Positions 54,800 through 64,000 of a stretch of DNA of 64,000 bases are shown one piece after another. The notes below the pieces were generated by a model. The model worked only from the letters and a program-made list of their open reading frames with translations, had not been told where the DNA came from and searched no databases. Position 1 is the stretch's first letter. Each line of letters opens with the position of its first letter. The translations under genes were made by a program, and so were the position numbers. Source of the stretch: Bacteroidota bacterium (GTDB lineage: Bacteria > Bacteroidota > Bacteroidia > Cytophagales > Cyclobacteriaceae); contig JACPVX010000068.1 in NCBI GenBank assembly GCA_016191555.1, positions 1 to 64,000 on the forward strand, read 5' to 3'.

Positions 54800-55639
54800 T
54801 TAGTTGTTTTGTTGATCTGCTAGCAATTCAGCAGCCTCTTGTTTTGCTTTTTGTTTTGCAACAATTGATGAAATGTAAATGCTGATTTCAAACAAAATAT
54901 ATAGTGGCAAGGAGATAACAGTTAAGCTGAATGGATCTCCTGATGGCGTAATCACTGCTCCTAAAATCAAGATAACCACGATTGAGTGCTTGCGATAATG
55001 ACGCATTAATTGTGGTGTCACCATTCCGATTTTTGAAAGGAAATAAATCACCATCGGGAACTGAAACAATAAACCGCAACCTAAAACCAAACTGGAGATG
55101 GTAGAAACGTAAGATGTAATGTCAAATTCATTAACGATCAAATCACTGATGGAATAGGTGGCTAGAAACCAGATGGTAGTAGGGCATAAAATGTAATAAC
55201 CAAACAACACACCGGTAATGAAGAGAAACGAAATGGCAAAGACAGCGCCCTTTGAATACTTTACTTCTTTATTTTGTAGTCCGGGTTTTACAAAACGCCA
55301 AAGCTCCCAAGCAACATACGGGAATGCAATGATCAAGCCAATGACAAAGGAAGCAGTTAACGACATCATAAATTGCCCTGTCATATTTCTGCTCTGAAGC
55401 TTGAAGGCCAAATCCGTTACACAGAGATCTTTGATTCCCGTAAGCTCGCTTAGCTTACACATGTACTTGAAAGTTGGGAAATCTATTTTGGCAGGAGCAA
55501 AGATGATGTAATCAAAAATTTCTTTGATGAATACAAACGAACCTATCATTGCAATGAAGATGACACTAGTCGATCGCACCACGTGCCAACGCAGTTCCTC
55601 CATGTGATCGAGGAATGACATTTCTTTTTCTTCAGACAT
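54800..55639 (-). CDS. tatC: Sec-independent protein translocase TatC
   Basis: 279 aa with six membrane helices. The family's N-terminal motif FLDHMEELRW (9-18) and the fourth-region FPYVAWELWRFVKPGL are both intact. TatC is the receptor for twin-arginine signal peptides. No tatA gene is in the window, so it must be elsewhere. It precedes rpiB with a 5-base gap. Confidence 0.96.
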   Translation of the reverse strand: MSEEKEMSFLDHMEELRWHVVRSTSVIFIAMIGSFVFIKEIFDYIIFAPAKIDFPTFKYMCKLSELTGIKDLCVTDLAFKLQSRNMTGQFMMSLTASFVIGLIIAFPYVAWELWRFVKPGLQNKEVKYSKGAVFAISFLFITGVLFGYYILCPTTIWFLATYSISDLIVNEFDITSYVSTISSLVLGCGLLFQFPMVIYFLSKIGMVTPQLMRHYRKHSIVVILILGAVITPSGDPFSLTVISLPLYILFEISIYISSIVAKQKAKQEAAELLADQQNN

Positions 55640-55721
55640 TACTACTTATAATTAAAATACAGTTCACAACAAACCTCTACAACTCGTTCCAGCTGACCCA
55701 AATTTTCCAATAGGTCAAGGT

Positions 55722-57026
55722 TTACGCAAACAATGGGAACTTCTTCATCAAGCCATTTACTTTGCGCTTCACAGCTTTCAGGTGTTTTGTGTCTTCCGGC
55801 TTTTTCAAAGCTTCGTCTATTAAATCAACCACTTTCACCACATCTTTTTCTTTCAATCCACGGGTAGTGATGGCTGGTGTGCCAATGCGCATTCCCGAAG
55901 TCACCATCGGAGATTGCGTATCAAACGGCACCATGTTTTTGTTAATAGTGATATCTGCTTGAATCAACGCTTCTTCCGCCAACTTGCCAGTGAGGTTTTT
56001 AGAACGAAGATCGATTAACATTAGATGATTGTCCGTACCTCCGGAAATAATTTTATAACCTTTGGCAGTGAACGCTTGCGCCATGGCTTTAGCATTTTTT
56101 GCAACCTGCACAACATATTCTAAATACTCATCTGTCAACGCTTCGCCAAATGCGATGGCTTTGGCAGCGATAACGTGTTCCAATGGTCCACCTTGTGTGC
56201 CGGGGAAAACACCAGAGTCTAAAACAGAAGACATTTTTCTCAACTCACCTTTGGGCGTTTTCAATCCAAAAGGATTGTCAAAATTCTTGCCGACCATAAT
56301 CAACCCGCCACGTGGGCCTCTCAAGGTTTTGTGTGTGGTGGTAGTTACGATGTGGCAATGCTCCAATGGATCATTTAACAAACCGCGGGCAATCAATCCG
56401 GCCGGGTGCGAAATATCCGCCAGCAAAAGAGCGCCTACACTATCTGCTGCTTCGCGCAATTTTTTATAATCCCAATCACGACTATAGGCGGAGGCTCCGC
56501 AAATCACCATTTTCGGCTTTTCGCGCAGTGCAATTTCAATTACTTTATTGAAATCGATCAAACCGGTTTCCTGTTCTACTCCATAGAAAGAAGGCTGATA
56601 CAGTTTACCCGAAAAGTTCACTGGCGATCCATGAGTTAAATGTCCACCATGTGAAAGATCAAAACCTAAAATTTTATCGCCCGGTTTCAGGCAAGCCAGC
56701 ATCACCGCGGCATTGGCTTGCGCGCCAGAGTGAGGCTGCACATTGGCCCATTCGGCACCAAACAATTGCTTAATTCGATCAATCGCCAGTTGTTCAACCT
56801 CATCAACCACTTCGCAGCCGCCATAGTAGCGCTTGCCGGGCAGTCCTTCGGCATATTTATTAGTGAGCACAGAGCCTTGCGCTTTCATTACCTGTTGCGA
56901 GGTAAAATTTTCGGAGGCAATCAATTCGATGCCGTGCTCTTGGCGTTGCTTTTCTTTTTCAATGAGGTCGAAGATGACTTTGTCGCGCTTCATGAGTGGT
57001 TTATTTAAGGCACCAAAAATAGGCAT
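55722..57026 (-). CDS. glyA: Serine hydroxymethyltransferase
   Basis: 434 aa from the ATG at 57026; an ATG at 56993 ([20 protein letters not shown]) gives 423 aa and matches the usual family start better. The PLP lysine is in [14 protein letters not shown], and [26 protein letters not shown] and [11 protein letters not shown] are all canonical. It makes glycine and 5,10-methylene-THF from serine. It follows the acyltransferase gene by 25 bases. Confidence 0.96.
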   Translation of the reverse strand: MPIFGALNKPLMKRDKVIFDLIEKEKQRQEHGIELIASENFTSQQVMKAQGSVLTNKYAEGLPGKRYYGGCEVVDEVEQLAIDRIKQLFGAEWANVQPHSGAQANAAVMLACLKPGDKILGFDLSHGGHLTHGSPVNFSGKLYQPSFYGVEQETGLIDFNKVIEIALREKPKMVICGASAYSRDWDYKKLREAADSVGALLLADISHPAGLIARGLLNDPLEHCHIVTTTTHKTLRGPRGGLIMVGKNFDNPFGLKTPKGELRKMSSVLDSGVFPGTQGGPLEHVIAAKAIAFGEALTDEYLEYVVQVAKNAKAMAQAFTAKGYKIISGGTDNHLMLIDLRSKNLTGKLAEEALIQADITINKNMVPFDTQSPMVTSGMRIGTPAITTRGLKEKDVVKVVDLIDEALKKPEDTKHLKAVKRKVNGLMKKFPLFA

Positions 57027-57051
57027 AGAGCGCGCATTTGCCTAAAAACAA

Positions 57052-57897
57052 TCAACTTTCCTCTCTTTTCCTTTTCCATCGCTCGTGCGACCATAACCAA
57101 CTGGCTGGGTTTTCGGTAATGAAATGCTCCACTAATTGCGCATAATTTTCTACCAAGGTTTGGCTGTCGCGATTGTAAGGAGGCGTAGCGATGGGGATGA
57201 GTTCAGCTTGATAATATCCTCTTTTGATCTTTTTAGAGCGCACAAAAAATGCCGGATATTGGGTTAACACGGCTAATTGACCAATCCCTTGAAAAAAGGC
57301 TGTATCCTGATGAAGAAAGGAAGTCCAAACTTTCTTCTCAAAGTTGGGAAACTGATCGGCAATAATGGCAACCGCTTTGGAGATGTTTTTCCTCCGAATG
57401 GATTCGCGGGCAGTTTGGCCACGTTCGATTGCATAAGCACCAAACCGACACCGGATTTGCATTAGGAAATGATCAAAAGATGTGCTGCTCTGCTTTTGAT
57501 AAACAAAGTCGATTGGCAATGGTAAGTTGATACTACCGGAAACCATCAACCACTCCCAGTTAAATTGATGAGAGGCCAGTAGGATGACGGATTGCTTTTT
57601 GTCTGCGTAGGGTTGAAGCACTTCCGGATTTTGATAAGACATGCGCTTTGTAAGTTCCTCTTTCTGAATGGACAACAACTTGATGGTTTCTACGGCATAG
57701 TCGCATAAGTTTTGATAAAACTCTTTTTCTACTACGTGCAATTCTTTTTCGGATGCAGTTGGGAATGAATTTCTCAGATTTTTCAATACCACAGATCTGC
57801 GGTATTTCATCAGACGATAGCCGACAAAGAAGAGAAAGTCAGAAAGCCAGTAAAGCACAAAAAGGGGTAATCGCGAGATAAGCCGAAGCAAAAGCAT
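57052..57897 (-). CDS. Lipid A biosynthesis (LpxL/HtrB-like) acyltransferase
   Basis: 281 aa from the ATG at 57897; a GTG two codons upstream is possible. One N-terminal hydrophobic anchor (RLPLFVLYWLSDFLFFVGYR). The acyltransferase H-x4-E motif is HQFNWEW (SHQFNWEW), and the second conserved block is ADQFPNFEKKVWTSFLHQ. Enzymes of this family add secondary acyl chains to lipid A at the inner membrane. It is divergent from the SDR gene. Confidence 0.9.
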   Translation of the reverse strand: MLLLRLISRLPLFVLYWLSDFLFFVGYRLMKYRRSVVLKNLRNSFPTASEKELHVVEKEFYQNLCDYAVETIKLLSIQKEELTKRMSYQNPEVLQPYADKKQSVILLASHQFNWEWLMVSGSINLPLPIDFVYQKQSSTSFDHFLMQIRCRFGAYAIERGQTARESIRRKNISKAVAIIADQFPNFEKKVWTSFLHQDTAFFQGIGQLAVLTQYPAFFVRSKKIKRGYYQAELIPIATPPYNRDSQTLVENYAQLVEHFITENPASWLWSHERWKRKREES

Positions 57898-57922
57898 AGG
57901 CACTATTACACGTTTGTTTGTG

Positions 57923-57930
57923 TATTTTTG
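57923..57930 (+). promoter_or_regulatory. Bacteroidota-type -7 element
   Basis: TATTTTTG matches TAnnTTTG exactly and lies 18 bases before the ATG at 57949. It argues against the in-frame TTGs at 57928 and 57931 as starts. Confidence 0.5.
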
Positions 57931-57948
57931 TTGGATATAAGTGATGGT

Positions 57949-58755
57949 ATGAAAGATAAAGTCGTGATCATAACAGGAGGTTCGTCAGGGATTGGCAAAG
58001 CTATGGCAGAAGTTTTTGGAGTCAATGGATCGAAGGTATTTATTACCGGTAGAAATTTGACTGACTTACATCAAGCGGTTGCCGACCTGAGAGGCAAAGG
58101 CATTGATGCACATGGTTTTCAGGCAGATGTAAGTGTGGAGGACGATAATCGTAAAATGGCAGAAGAGGCCATTCAAAAGTTTGGAAGAATAGATGTGCTT
58201 ATCAATAATGCAGGTATTTCCATGCGAGCACTTTTCAACGAGGTAGACTTAGCGGTAGTGAAAAAAGTGATGGACATCAATTTTTACGGAGTGCTGTATG
58301 CGACTAAATATTGCATGCCTGAGATTTTGAAGAATCAGGGTTCCGTAGTAGGCATTTCATCGATTGCAGGTTATCGTGGGTTGCCGGGGCGCACGGGATA
58401 CTCCGCATCTAAGTTTGCATTGAATGGGTTTTTAGAAGTACTGCGAACGGAGATGTTGAAGAAAGGTGTGCATGTTCTAACAGCATGTCCTGGATTTACT
58501 GCCTCCAACATTCGCAAAAGATCCTTAACGAAAAATGGCACTTCACAAGGTGAATCTCCGCGCGATGAAGCTTCGATGATGAGCGCGGAAGAGTGCGCAC
58601 AGCACATTTATAAGGCAACAGTAAAACGTAAGAAGATACTAATCCTTACAGGACAAGGAAAGCTTACCGTATTTCTAAACAAATTTTTCCCTGGGCTTAC
58701 CGATAAACTGGTGTACAACGTAATGGCTAAAGAAGCCAATGCTCCAATTAAATAG
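57949..58755 (+). CDS. Short-chain dehydrogenase/reductase
   Basis: 268 aa from the ATG at 57949. Cofactor motif TGGSSGIG (8-15), then FITGRNL whose Arg favours NADPH, VLINNAGISMRALF, the catalytic Ser in GISSIAG and the YxxxK pair in YSASKFALNG. The last 35 residues (TGQGKLTVFLNKFFPGLTDK) are typical of the DHRS7-like SDRs. The substrate is unknown. It is convergent with the DUF3857 gene, with only 2 bases between the stops. Confidence 0.92.
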   Translation: MKDKVVIITGGSSGIGKAMAEVFGVNGSKVFITGRNLTDLHQAVADLRGKGIDAHGFQADVSVEDDNRKMAEEAIQKFGRIDVLINNAGISMRALFNEVDLAVVKKVMDINFYGVLYATKYCMPEILKNQGSVVGISSIAGYRGLPGRTGYSASKFALNGFLEVLRTEMLKKGVHVLTACPGFTASNIRKRSLTKNGTSQGESPRDEASMMSAEECAQHIYKATVKRKKILILTGQGKLTVFLNKFFPGLTDKLVYNVMAKEANAPIK

Positions 58756-58757
58756 AT

Positions 58758-60653
58758 TTACGTTTTGCTGAGGAAGACCAACTTCATGTTGTCTGCCTTG
58801 TTGATGCCTTTGTAAAAGTCAACCAATTCAGAATACGCAGCGGGCGGATGTTCTCCCGGAATCATCTTTAATTTACGAATATAGATAAGCTTGCCTTGAT
58901 CGAACTTGAAGTTTGCCTCATATTCTCCATAGCGACTTGTAATTTTTACCGGCTGTGGTATGAATTCAGGATAAATTTCTTCAGGGATCGAATACACGAT
59001 CGTATCCACATCGATGTATGAGCTTTTGAAAACTACTGGATTCTTTCTGGTCTCTGCTTTGGGTGGAATGTAGGTAAGGCGATTCATCAAATTAGGAGTA
59101 ACGAAAATTCGCTTACCACTAACAGATGCATATCGGTTTAGGGTGAGGTCTACATTTACAATGGCTGTGGGTACTTTGTTTTTTTTGTTGATCATCGAAA
59201 ATGTTCCTAACTCAAAGCTGGGGATATTTAAGTTTTCCTGAAGCCACTTCTTTTGTTCATCGAAAGAGCTATTGACACGAAAAGAAAGACCGTTGTTTTC
59301 ATACTGTAAGCCTGAATATGCAGTAGTTACCTTTGCTTTAGCATTCCCGGTTTTATCAAGATTTACTTCTGCTTTTTGGACTTGGGTATTTTGTTCTGTT
59401 TTCAATTTAGGAGTCCTAACTAATTTACCGCCTTCTTCTGTAATCATCAGCGCATAGCGATCACCGGTGAAATCGCCCAGATAGCCGAATGGATTGGTTT
59501 GGCTGGTGCATTCCAACCATAGAGTGTCTTTGCCATTGGGTACATTGACGATGATATGATTGAAGCGATCAATGGTAAAGTCAGGAGGGATCATTCGTTC
59601 TTCGCGACCGCCATGAATTAAGGTATAATATCCATTCACACCAACTGCCTTCAACAGAGACACCGTATAATTGGAAAGAGCTTTACAATCGCCATAGCTA
59701 TTTAAGTCAACTACTGACGCATCGAACGGCTGAAACCCACCTATGCCGCGTTGAATGCTGACATACCGGGTTTTGCTTTGAAGCCAATCATATACCGCCT
59801 TTGTTTTGTCCTCTACGGTTGACAGGTTTTTGGTTATTTCTTTCATCTTATCCAAAGTTGAGGCAGGCAATGTACCGCGGCCTTCATTGAGAAGTATTTG
59901 CCATTTACCAAGTTCATTCCAAGATTTCATGGATCCACGATATCCATCGTATTCAAAATCAGATGGACCGATTAAAAATCCGGGCACGTTATTCTTTGCA
60001 AACTTTTCAAATTTTTCAGGCTTTATATTCGTAAATGACCAGATTAACTTTTCGTTCGAACCCAAATTTTCCTTTTTGGGTTCTTCTATGGAGTTTAATT
60101 TGTATCGAGGTTTTAATGAAATAGGATATTCAATTTCATACGTTTCTTTTTCTATTGAAACTTCGTCATCTGAATACAAAGAGAACGATGGAATCGAGTA
60201 GAGATATTTCATTTCCGTTTCATATTCAAACTCTACTGTGTAAGGATAAGTTGATTGCTCTAAGTCCATCAACTTGTATCGATTGTCGGTAAACAAACTC
60301 ACACCATCATACGCACTACGGTCGATGATTTCGTTGTTCTTAAGTTTTTTGACTTGAATACCGTTTGCATCGTATGCAATACCGGAAATCGATATTACTT
60401 TTTCTAATTTATCGTAATAGACAGCTTCAGTCGCAAGCTGCTTTCCGTTTTCATTGAGAATGGTAATTACTTTGTGAACTTTTTGCCGCGAGCGGTTAAT
60501 AGAGATTATTTCGAAGTGATAAAAATCTTCGCGCACCACCGCGTACATGCCGTCCTTCATATTTTGCGGTATGCTGCTAACCGGATATTTGGGATCGTCT
60601 TTGGCAAGAAGAGAGAATGGGATCGCCAATATGAAAATTGTAAATAATCGCAT
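58758..60653 (-). CDS. Exported DUF3857 / transglutaminase-like protein, active-site residues kept
   Basis: 631 aa with a signal peptide ending SLLAKD. A DUF3857 beta-rich domain lies at about 40-240, then a transglutaminase-like core at about 270-390 with Cys in SYGDCKALSN, His in RFNHIIVNVP and an acidic residue in LWLECTSQ (Glu where Asp is usual). A C-terminal beta domain follows. It may have protease or transglutaminase-like activity at the cell surface. It is the third of three tandem paralogues and the only one with the catalytic Cys and His. Confidence 0.87.
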   Translation of the reverse strand: MRLFTIFILAIPFSLLAKDDPKYPVSSIPQNMKDGMYAVVREDFYHFEIISINRSRQKVHKVITILNENGKQLATEAVYYDKLEKVISISGIAYDANGIQVKKLKNNEIIDRSAYDGVSLFTDNRYKLMDLEQSTYPYTVEFEYETEMKYLYSIPSFSLYSDDEVSIEKETYEIEYPISLKPRYKLNSIEEPKKENLGSNEKLIWSFTNIKPEKFEKFAKNNVPGFLIGPSDFEYDGYRGSMKSWNELGKWQILLNEGRGTLPASTLDKMKEITKNLSTVEDKTKAVYDWLQSKTRYVSIQRGIGGFQPFDASVVDLNSYGDCKALSNYTVSLLKAVGVNGYYTLIHGGREERMIPPDFTIDRFNHIIVNVPNGKDTLWLECTSQTNPFGYLGDFTGDRYALMITEEGGKLVRTPKLKTEQNTQVQKAEVNLDKTGNAKAKVTTAYSGLQYENNGLSFRVNSSFDEQKKWLQENLNIPSFELGTFSMINKKNKVPTAIVNVDLTLNRYASVSGKRIFVTPNLMNRLTYIPPKAETRKNPVVFKSSYIDVDTIVYSIPEEIYPEFIPQPVKITSRYGEYEANFKFDQGKLIYIRKLKMIPGEHPPAAYSELVDFYKGINKADNMKLVFLSKT

Positions 60654-60710
60654 GGTTACAAGATTATAATATCTATCGATTTTTTAAGAGCAGGTTGAAT
60701 GCACGCACCT

Positions 60711-62645
60711 TTATTTTTTCTTCAATACAATTTGTTCGGCTTGTTTGGCTACAACTTGATTGTAAAATTCTTTTACGTTGGCATATTCTGTTTGCGCTAT
60801 CATACTTCTATTGATCTGAAAAATGCTAGTTATATTGATTACGTTTCCTACGGGGGTCACATTAAGGATGTACTTACCAACGTTTCCTGGTAAAGCTATT
60901 ACCTTATTTTTAGGCAGATCGTCAATGGCAAAATTCTCAGGAACCGTTAACTTAAGAATGTAAGTTCTGTCAATTTGAGTTCCAAAATCAATAGGATAAG
61001 TTCGTTGATCTGATTTAAATGGATTTTCTTCTATCCGGGTTGAAACAAATGGATTTATGTAAAGAATATCACCAGCAGACGTAATGTGATCAGAAATAAT
61101 CACTTGATGTGATTCTTTGAGTGGTTTACTTAAATCTTTAACATCTTGGAATTCACTTTTTTCAAATTGCCATTGTTTAGTGCCTTTGAAATCTTTGAGA
61201 TACTTTTCTTCACCGTTTTTTAGCAATTCGTCCCGGTTGTCATGCGCATCGTAGCCATCCATGGTGTATTGAATTTTACCACTTAGTTCATTCTCTCCTG
61301 AAATGGTAAGATCAACATTGACGACTGTTTTGGCCTTTGCCTTACTCGTCACTTCTAGCCATCCAAAATTTTTCTTTGAAATGATTAGCCCCTGTCCATT
61401 TAAACAGCGGCTGGGTAGAACATCGTAAGGTAGGTTTTTTTCAGTAGCGTCCAGAAGTAATCTCTTTCCACCAATCTTTACAGAAGCAACCACATAGTTG
61501 AACTGCTTCCGCATAGGATAAGCTTGACGTATAATGCCATGACCTCTGGTGCTCAGTAATATCATTTCAACATCAAATCCGGCTTTATCCAGCATCGAGG
61601 CCAGAATGATGTTGATGTCACCGGACGTGCCGGATTTAGTTTCCAAAATCTTTTTAATGTTGCCCGCATAGTAATCTTCTTCGCCATCCCACTCCACATT
61701 ATTTTTTACATACTCAGAAATGGCAATTACCTTTTTCAACGAATCAGTGACACCATTGGTGATTTGACTTACTCTGTCTTTTAAAAAGCCAGTTTTATCA
61801 ATTGCTTTTCCGAAATCTTCATCTTCTAACAAATCTTTGGTAAGTTTCTCCCACGATGCCATTACCTCTTGGATGTGTGTGCTGTAGTTAATTCGGGAAA
61901 GAGCAAAATTCATCTTCGAAATATATTCATCAGCTGAAGTCATGTATGACTCCTCTTTGAAGGCTGGTACATTTCTTGAAATCCAATGATGCCCGATTAC
62001 GTCTGTTTCGTAGTATAGTTGGCGCTTGGTTTCATAACTGCTTGGCGGTACATATCCCTGCATGTATTTTTCATACGTAAAAAGATCAGGAATCATGGCC
62101 CAATACTCACTCCATCGTGTAGGGATAGTGCTTTGAAATGACCAATTCGGAAAATTGGTAAAGAATTCGGATGAGATACGATAGGAATACTCGATCACGC
62201 TTCCGACTTTCACATTTGGAACGGCAAACTTTTGGCGATTATAGTTTCGGTTTACTTTTTCCTTAAAGATGTTGTCTTTTGATAATTTGCTTTCAACTAC
62301 TTTTCCATTTTCAAGATTATAGGATGCAGCTTTCAATGCTTGGACTTTTTCCTCCGTTGATCCGGCATGATAAACCAGAATGCTGGTATTCGCATAATCT
62401 AATCCTTCCTTGGTCAGAATTTTTATTCGAGTGTGACGCTCAAAATTTAATACAGGGGCATCACCAATAACGGTTATATAAGCGATACCGTAATCCTCCA
62501 GTACAACAGCCGCAGCAGAAGAATCTTTGCTGTAAACAGTCATCTTCAAATCCTCCATTGGAATATCTCCAAATTTTACGGGAGATTTTTGGGCGGTAGC
62601 CACTATAGACGAAAACAAGGTAAATGCAACTAGTAAGTTTTTCAT
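60711..62645 (-). CDS. Exported DUF3857 / transglutaminase-like protein, catalytic Cys and His missing
   Basis: 644 aa from the ATG at 62645; an ATG seven codons upstream is less likely. Signal peptide ends VATAQ. Same three-part layout as the neighbours, with YSYRISSEFFTNFPNWSFQS in the DUF3857 part. The core reads KSGTSGDINIILASML and QFNYVVASVK, so the catalytic Cys aligns with Ser and the His with Tyr; the Asp is kept (LLLDATEK). It is probably a non-catalytic member. Confidence 0.87.
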   Translation of the reverse strand: MKNLLVAFTLFSSIVATAQKSPVKFGDIPMEDLKMTVYSKDSSAAAVVLEDYGIAYITVIGDAPVLNFERHTRIKILTKEGLDYANTSILVYHAGSTEEKVQALKAASYNLENGKVVESKLSKDNIFKEKVNRNYNRQKFAVPNVKVGSVIEYSYRISSEFFTNFPNWSFQSTIPTRWSEYWAMIPDLFTYEKYMQGYVPPSSYETKRQLYYETDVIGHHWISRNVPAFKEESYMTSADEYISKMNFALSRINYSTHIQEVMASWEKLTKDLLEDEDFGKAIDKTGFLKDRVSQITNGVTDSLKKVIAISEYVKNNVEWDGEEDYYAGNIKKILETKSGTSGDINIILASMLDKAGFDVEMILLSTRGHGIIRQAYPMRKQFNYVVASVKIGGKRLLLDATEKNLPYDVLPSRCLNGQGLIISKKNFGWLEVTSKAKAKTVVNVDLTISGENELSGKIQYTMDGYDAHDNRDELLKNGEEKYLKDFKGTKQWQFEKSEFQDVKDLSKPLKESHQVIISDHITSAGDILYINPFVSTRIEENPFKSDQRTYPIDFGTQIDRTYILKLTVPENFAIDDLPKNKVIALPGNVGKYILNVTPVGNVINITSIFQINRSMIAQTEYANVKEFYNQVVAKQAEQIVLKKK

Positions 62646-62729
62646 GAATGTTATATTGAAATACAATTATCCCATAATTATTTTAATTCCAAAAGCCAAA
62701 CTGAATGTTATTTGATCGTAGAAGTACTA

Positions 62730-64000
62730 CTACTTTTTTCTTATCACAATTTGCTCCTCTTCTTTAGCCAAAATGAGATCAAACATTTCCTTCAAAAGTT
62801 TGTATTCGTTTACAGTAAATCTGCTTTTGTTAACGATGAATTGAGTAGTTAACTGGATAGTATTGTTTGTTGATGAGATGTTATAAAGAAATTTTCCCGA
62901 ATTGTCGGGAAGTACAATCCCTTTTGATTTTGGTAATGATTCGATTTTGAATCCATTGGGTATTGTAATTGTAGTCATATATATATTTTCAAATGTTGAT
63001 ACCAAATCCACCGGGAATTTCCGTTCATTTGATTTAAAAGAATTTTCAGTGAGCTTATTAATTAGAATTGGGTTAAAATAAATGAGTGAATCGGTTTGCT
63101 CACCAAATTCACTGCCTGAAATGGTATACGATTCTTTCAATGGTTTATCCGGATCGCTTAAATTCTCAATTCTATTGTCTGTTGAATTCCATTGAAAAGG
63201 AGAGAAGAATTCTTTATAGTATTCATTTTCGCCAGAATTACTAATTTTAGTTCGAACGGACAAGGCATCCAATCCGTCTCTGGTAATTGCGAGTGTGCCA
63301 TTGATTCCACCAGATTCTGATATATTAAAGGTTGCATTTACAGCTGACCTTGACTTTGAAGTAATAATAGGCATCCACTCTCCTTCTTGGTCATAGATTA
63401 CCAGCCCTTCGCCATTCAAGGAACGAATAGGTAATGCGTAAGCGCTTAGGTGTCGATTCGTTCCGTCAATTAGGCGATACTTTTCACCTTGTTGAACGAA
63501 ACATACCACGTCATTGAATTCGCGCATAGAATGCGTGGGCCTGATTTTCCCATGGTCGCGAGTACTAATCAACATTGGAAAAGCTTTTAACCCGGCCTTT
63601 TGAAGTAAGGCAGTAATCAATAAATTAATTTCACTTGAGCTCCCTTCTTTACTTTCCAAGACTTTTTCAAAAGTATGCTCAGGGAAAATTCCTACGCTCT
63701 CATTCCACTTGACTTCTTTTTTTGCATAGCTAACTATTGCATTTATCCTTTCATTATCTGAAGTAATCCCACCTGTAATTTTGGCGGCTATCTGATCTAA
63801 AAATTTTGCGTCTTTGATTTGCTTACCAAAATTCAAATCATTATTTAAATTACCGATAATTAATGACCAAGATAAGCCAGACCTGTAAAAGCTAATTTTT
63901 GAGATGTAATCTTCCGAATTCGAAATAAAAGGTTCTTCAACGAACGCAGGCACATCGCGCATTGTCCAACTTTCAGCACCTCCGTCTTTTTCTGAGGAAT
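62730..64000 (-). CDS. DUF3857 / transglutaminase-like protein, C-terminal part (gene runs off the right edge)
   Basis: At least 423 residues, open to the end of the window. It aligns with the previous gene from about residue 230 (MRDVPAFVEEPFISNSEDYI here, RNVPAFKEESYMTSADEYIS there) to the end. The core reads KEGSSSEINLLITALL and EFNDVVCFVQ, so again Ser in place of Cys and Asp in place of His, with Asp retained in RLIDGTNR. The N-terminal signal peptide and most of the DUF3857 part lie outside. First of the tandem trio in transcription order. Confidence 0.87.
   Translation of the reverse strand, partial: SSEKDGGAESWTMRDVPAFVEEPFISNSEDYISKISFYRSGLSWSLIIGNLNNDLNFGKQIKDAKFLDQIAAKITGGITSDNERINAIVSYAKKEVKWNESVGIFPEHTFEKVLESKEGSSSEINLLITALLQKAGLKAFPMLISTRDHGKIRPTHSMREFNDVVCFVQQGEKYRLIDGTNRHLSAYALPIRSLNGEGLVIYDQEGEWMPIITSKSRSAVNATFNISESGGINGTLAITRDGLDALSVRTKISNSGENEYYKEFFSPFQWNSTDNRIENLSDPDKPLKESYTISGSEFGEQTDSLIYFNPILINKLTENSFKSNERKFPVDLVSTFENIYMTTITIPNGFKIESLPKSKGIVLPDNSGKFLYNISSTNNTIQLTTQFIVNKSRFTVNEYKLLKEMFDLILAKEEEQIVIRKK

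Noticed and set aside
1-64000. CRISPR arrays, tRNA or rRNA genes, insertion sequences and phage genes
   Set aside because: Intergenic gaps are short (under about 200 bases). I saw no regularly spaced repeats, no cloverleaf-like or rRNA segments, and no transposase, integrase or phage structural protein among the genes.

Overview
The window looks like an ordinary chromosomal stretch of a Bacteroidota bacterium, most likely of the order Cytophagales. The evidence is family content (a TonB receptor with STN and carboxypeptidase-like domains, DUF4249, DUF4175 and DUF3857 proteins), promoters of the Bacteroidota TAnnTTTG type, few clear Shine-Dalgarno sequences, and a number of TTG or GTG starts. 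I saw no phage, transposase, CRISPR array, tRNA or rRNA. Genes are tightly packed and no gene-free stretch exceeds about 200 bases. || Layout. 1-5.9 kb, minus strand: the 5' part of mnmG, then ybeY, an RsbW-like ATPase, a giant DUF4175 membrane/coiled-coil protein and a three-gene group (AhpD-like, unknown, DUF4440-like lipoprotein). Two parS-like palindromes lie between mnmG and ybeY. 6.1-10.5 kb: a membrane/coiled-coil/H3TH protein, a TMEM175-like channel and a YceI-porin-YceI group. 10.7-16.7 kb: a MarR regulator followed by a FadN-FadA-FadE beta-oxidation operon that ends in a clear terminator. 16.8-25.6 kb: small genes, an AraC regulator with a YceI gene and an SDR, membrane proteins, a surface/periplasmic protein with a degenerate thioredoxin fold, and an arginine deiminase/DDAH-like enzyme next to an AdiC-like permease. 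|| 25.6-34.5 kb: a large unknown exported protein, then a TetR-TolC-HlyD-ABC-ABC-permease-permease export operon (YbhGFSR type, with the two ATPases as separate genes). 34.6-41.1 kb: unknown exported and membrane proteins, a Rieske protein, an M20 amidohydrolase with a beta-propeller protein, a double-YCII protein and an EamA transporter. 41.1-48.2 kb: a TonB receptor / DUF4249 / MG2-plus-plug-like operon. 48.2-57.9 kb: housekeeping genes (SNF2 helicase, LolC/E-like permease, rbfA, rpiB, tatC, glyA, LpxL-like acyltransferase) with a polytopic membrane protein. 57.9-64.0 kb: an SDR and three tandem DUF3857/transglutaminase-like paralogues, of which two appear to have lost the catalytic Cys and His. 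|| I found no clear-cut new defence or mobile system. The signals most worth following are the parS-like pair beside mnmG, a perfect 10-bp inverted repeat running into the start codon of a yceI gene, the putative TetR operator, a palindromic repeat between two permease genes, the pseudo-transglutaminase tandem, and the MG2/plug protein of the TonB operon.
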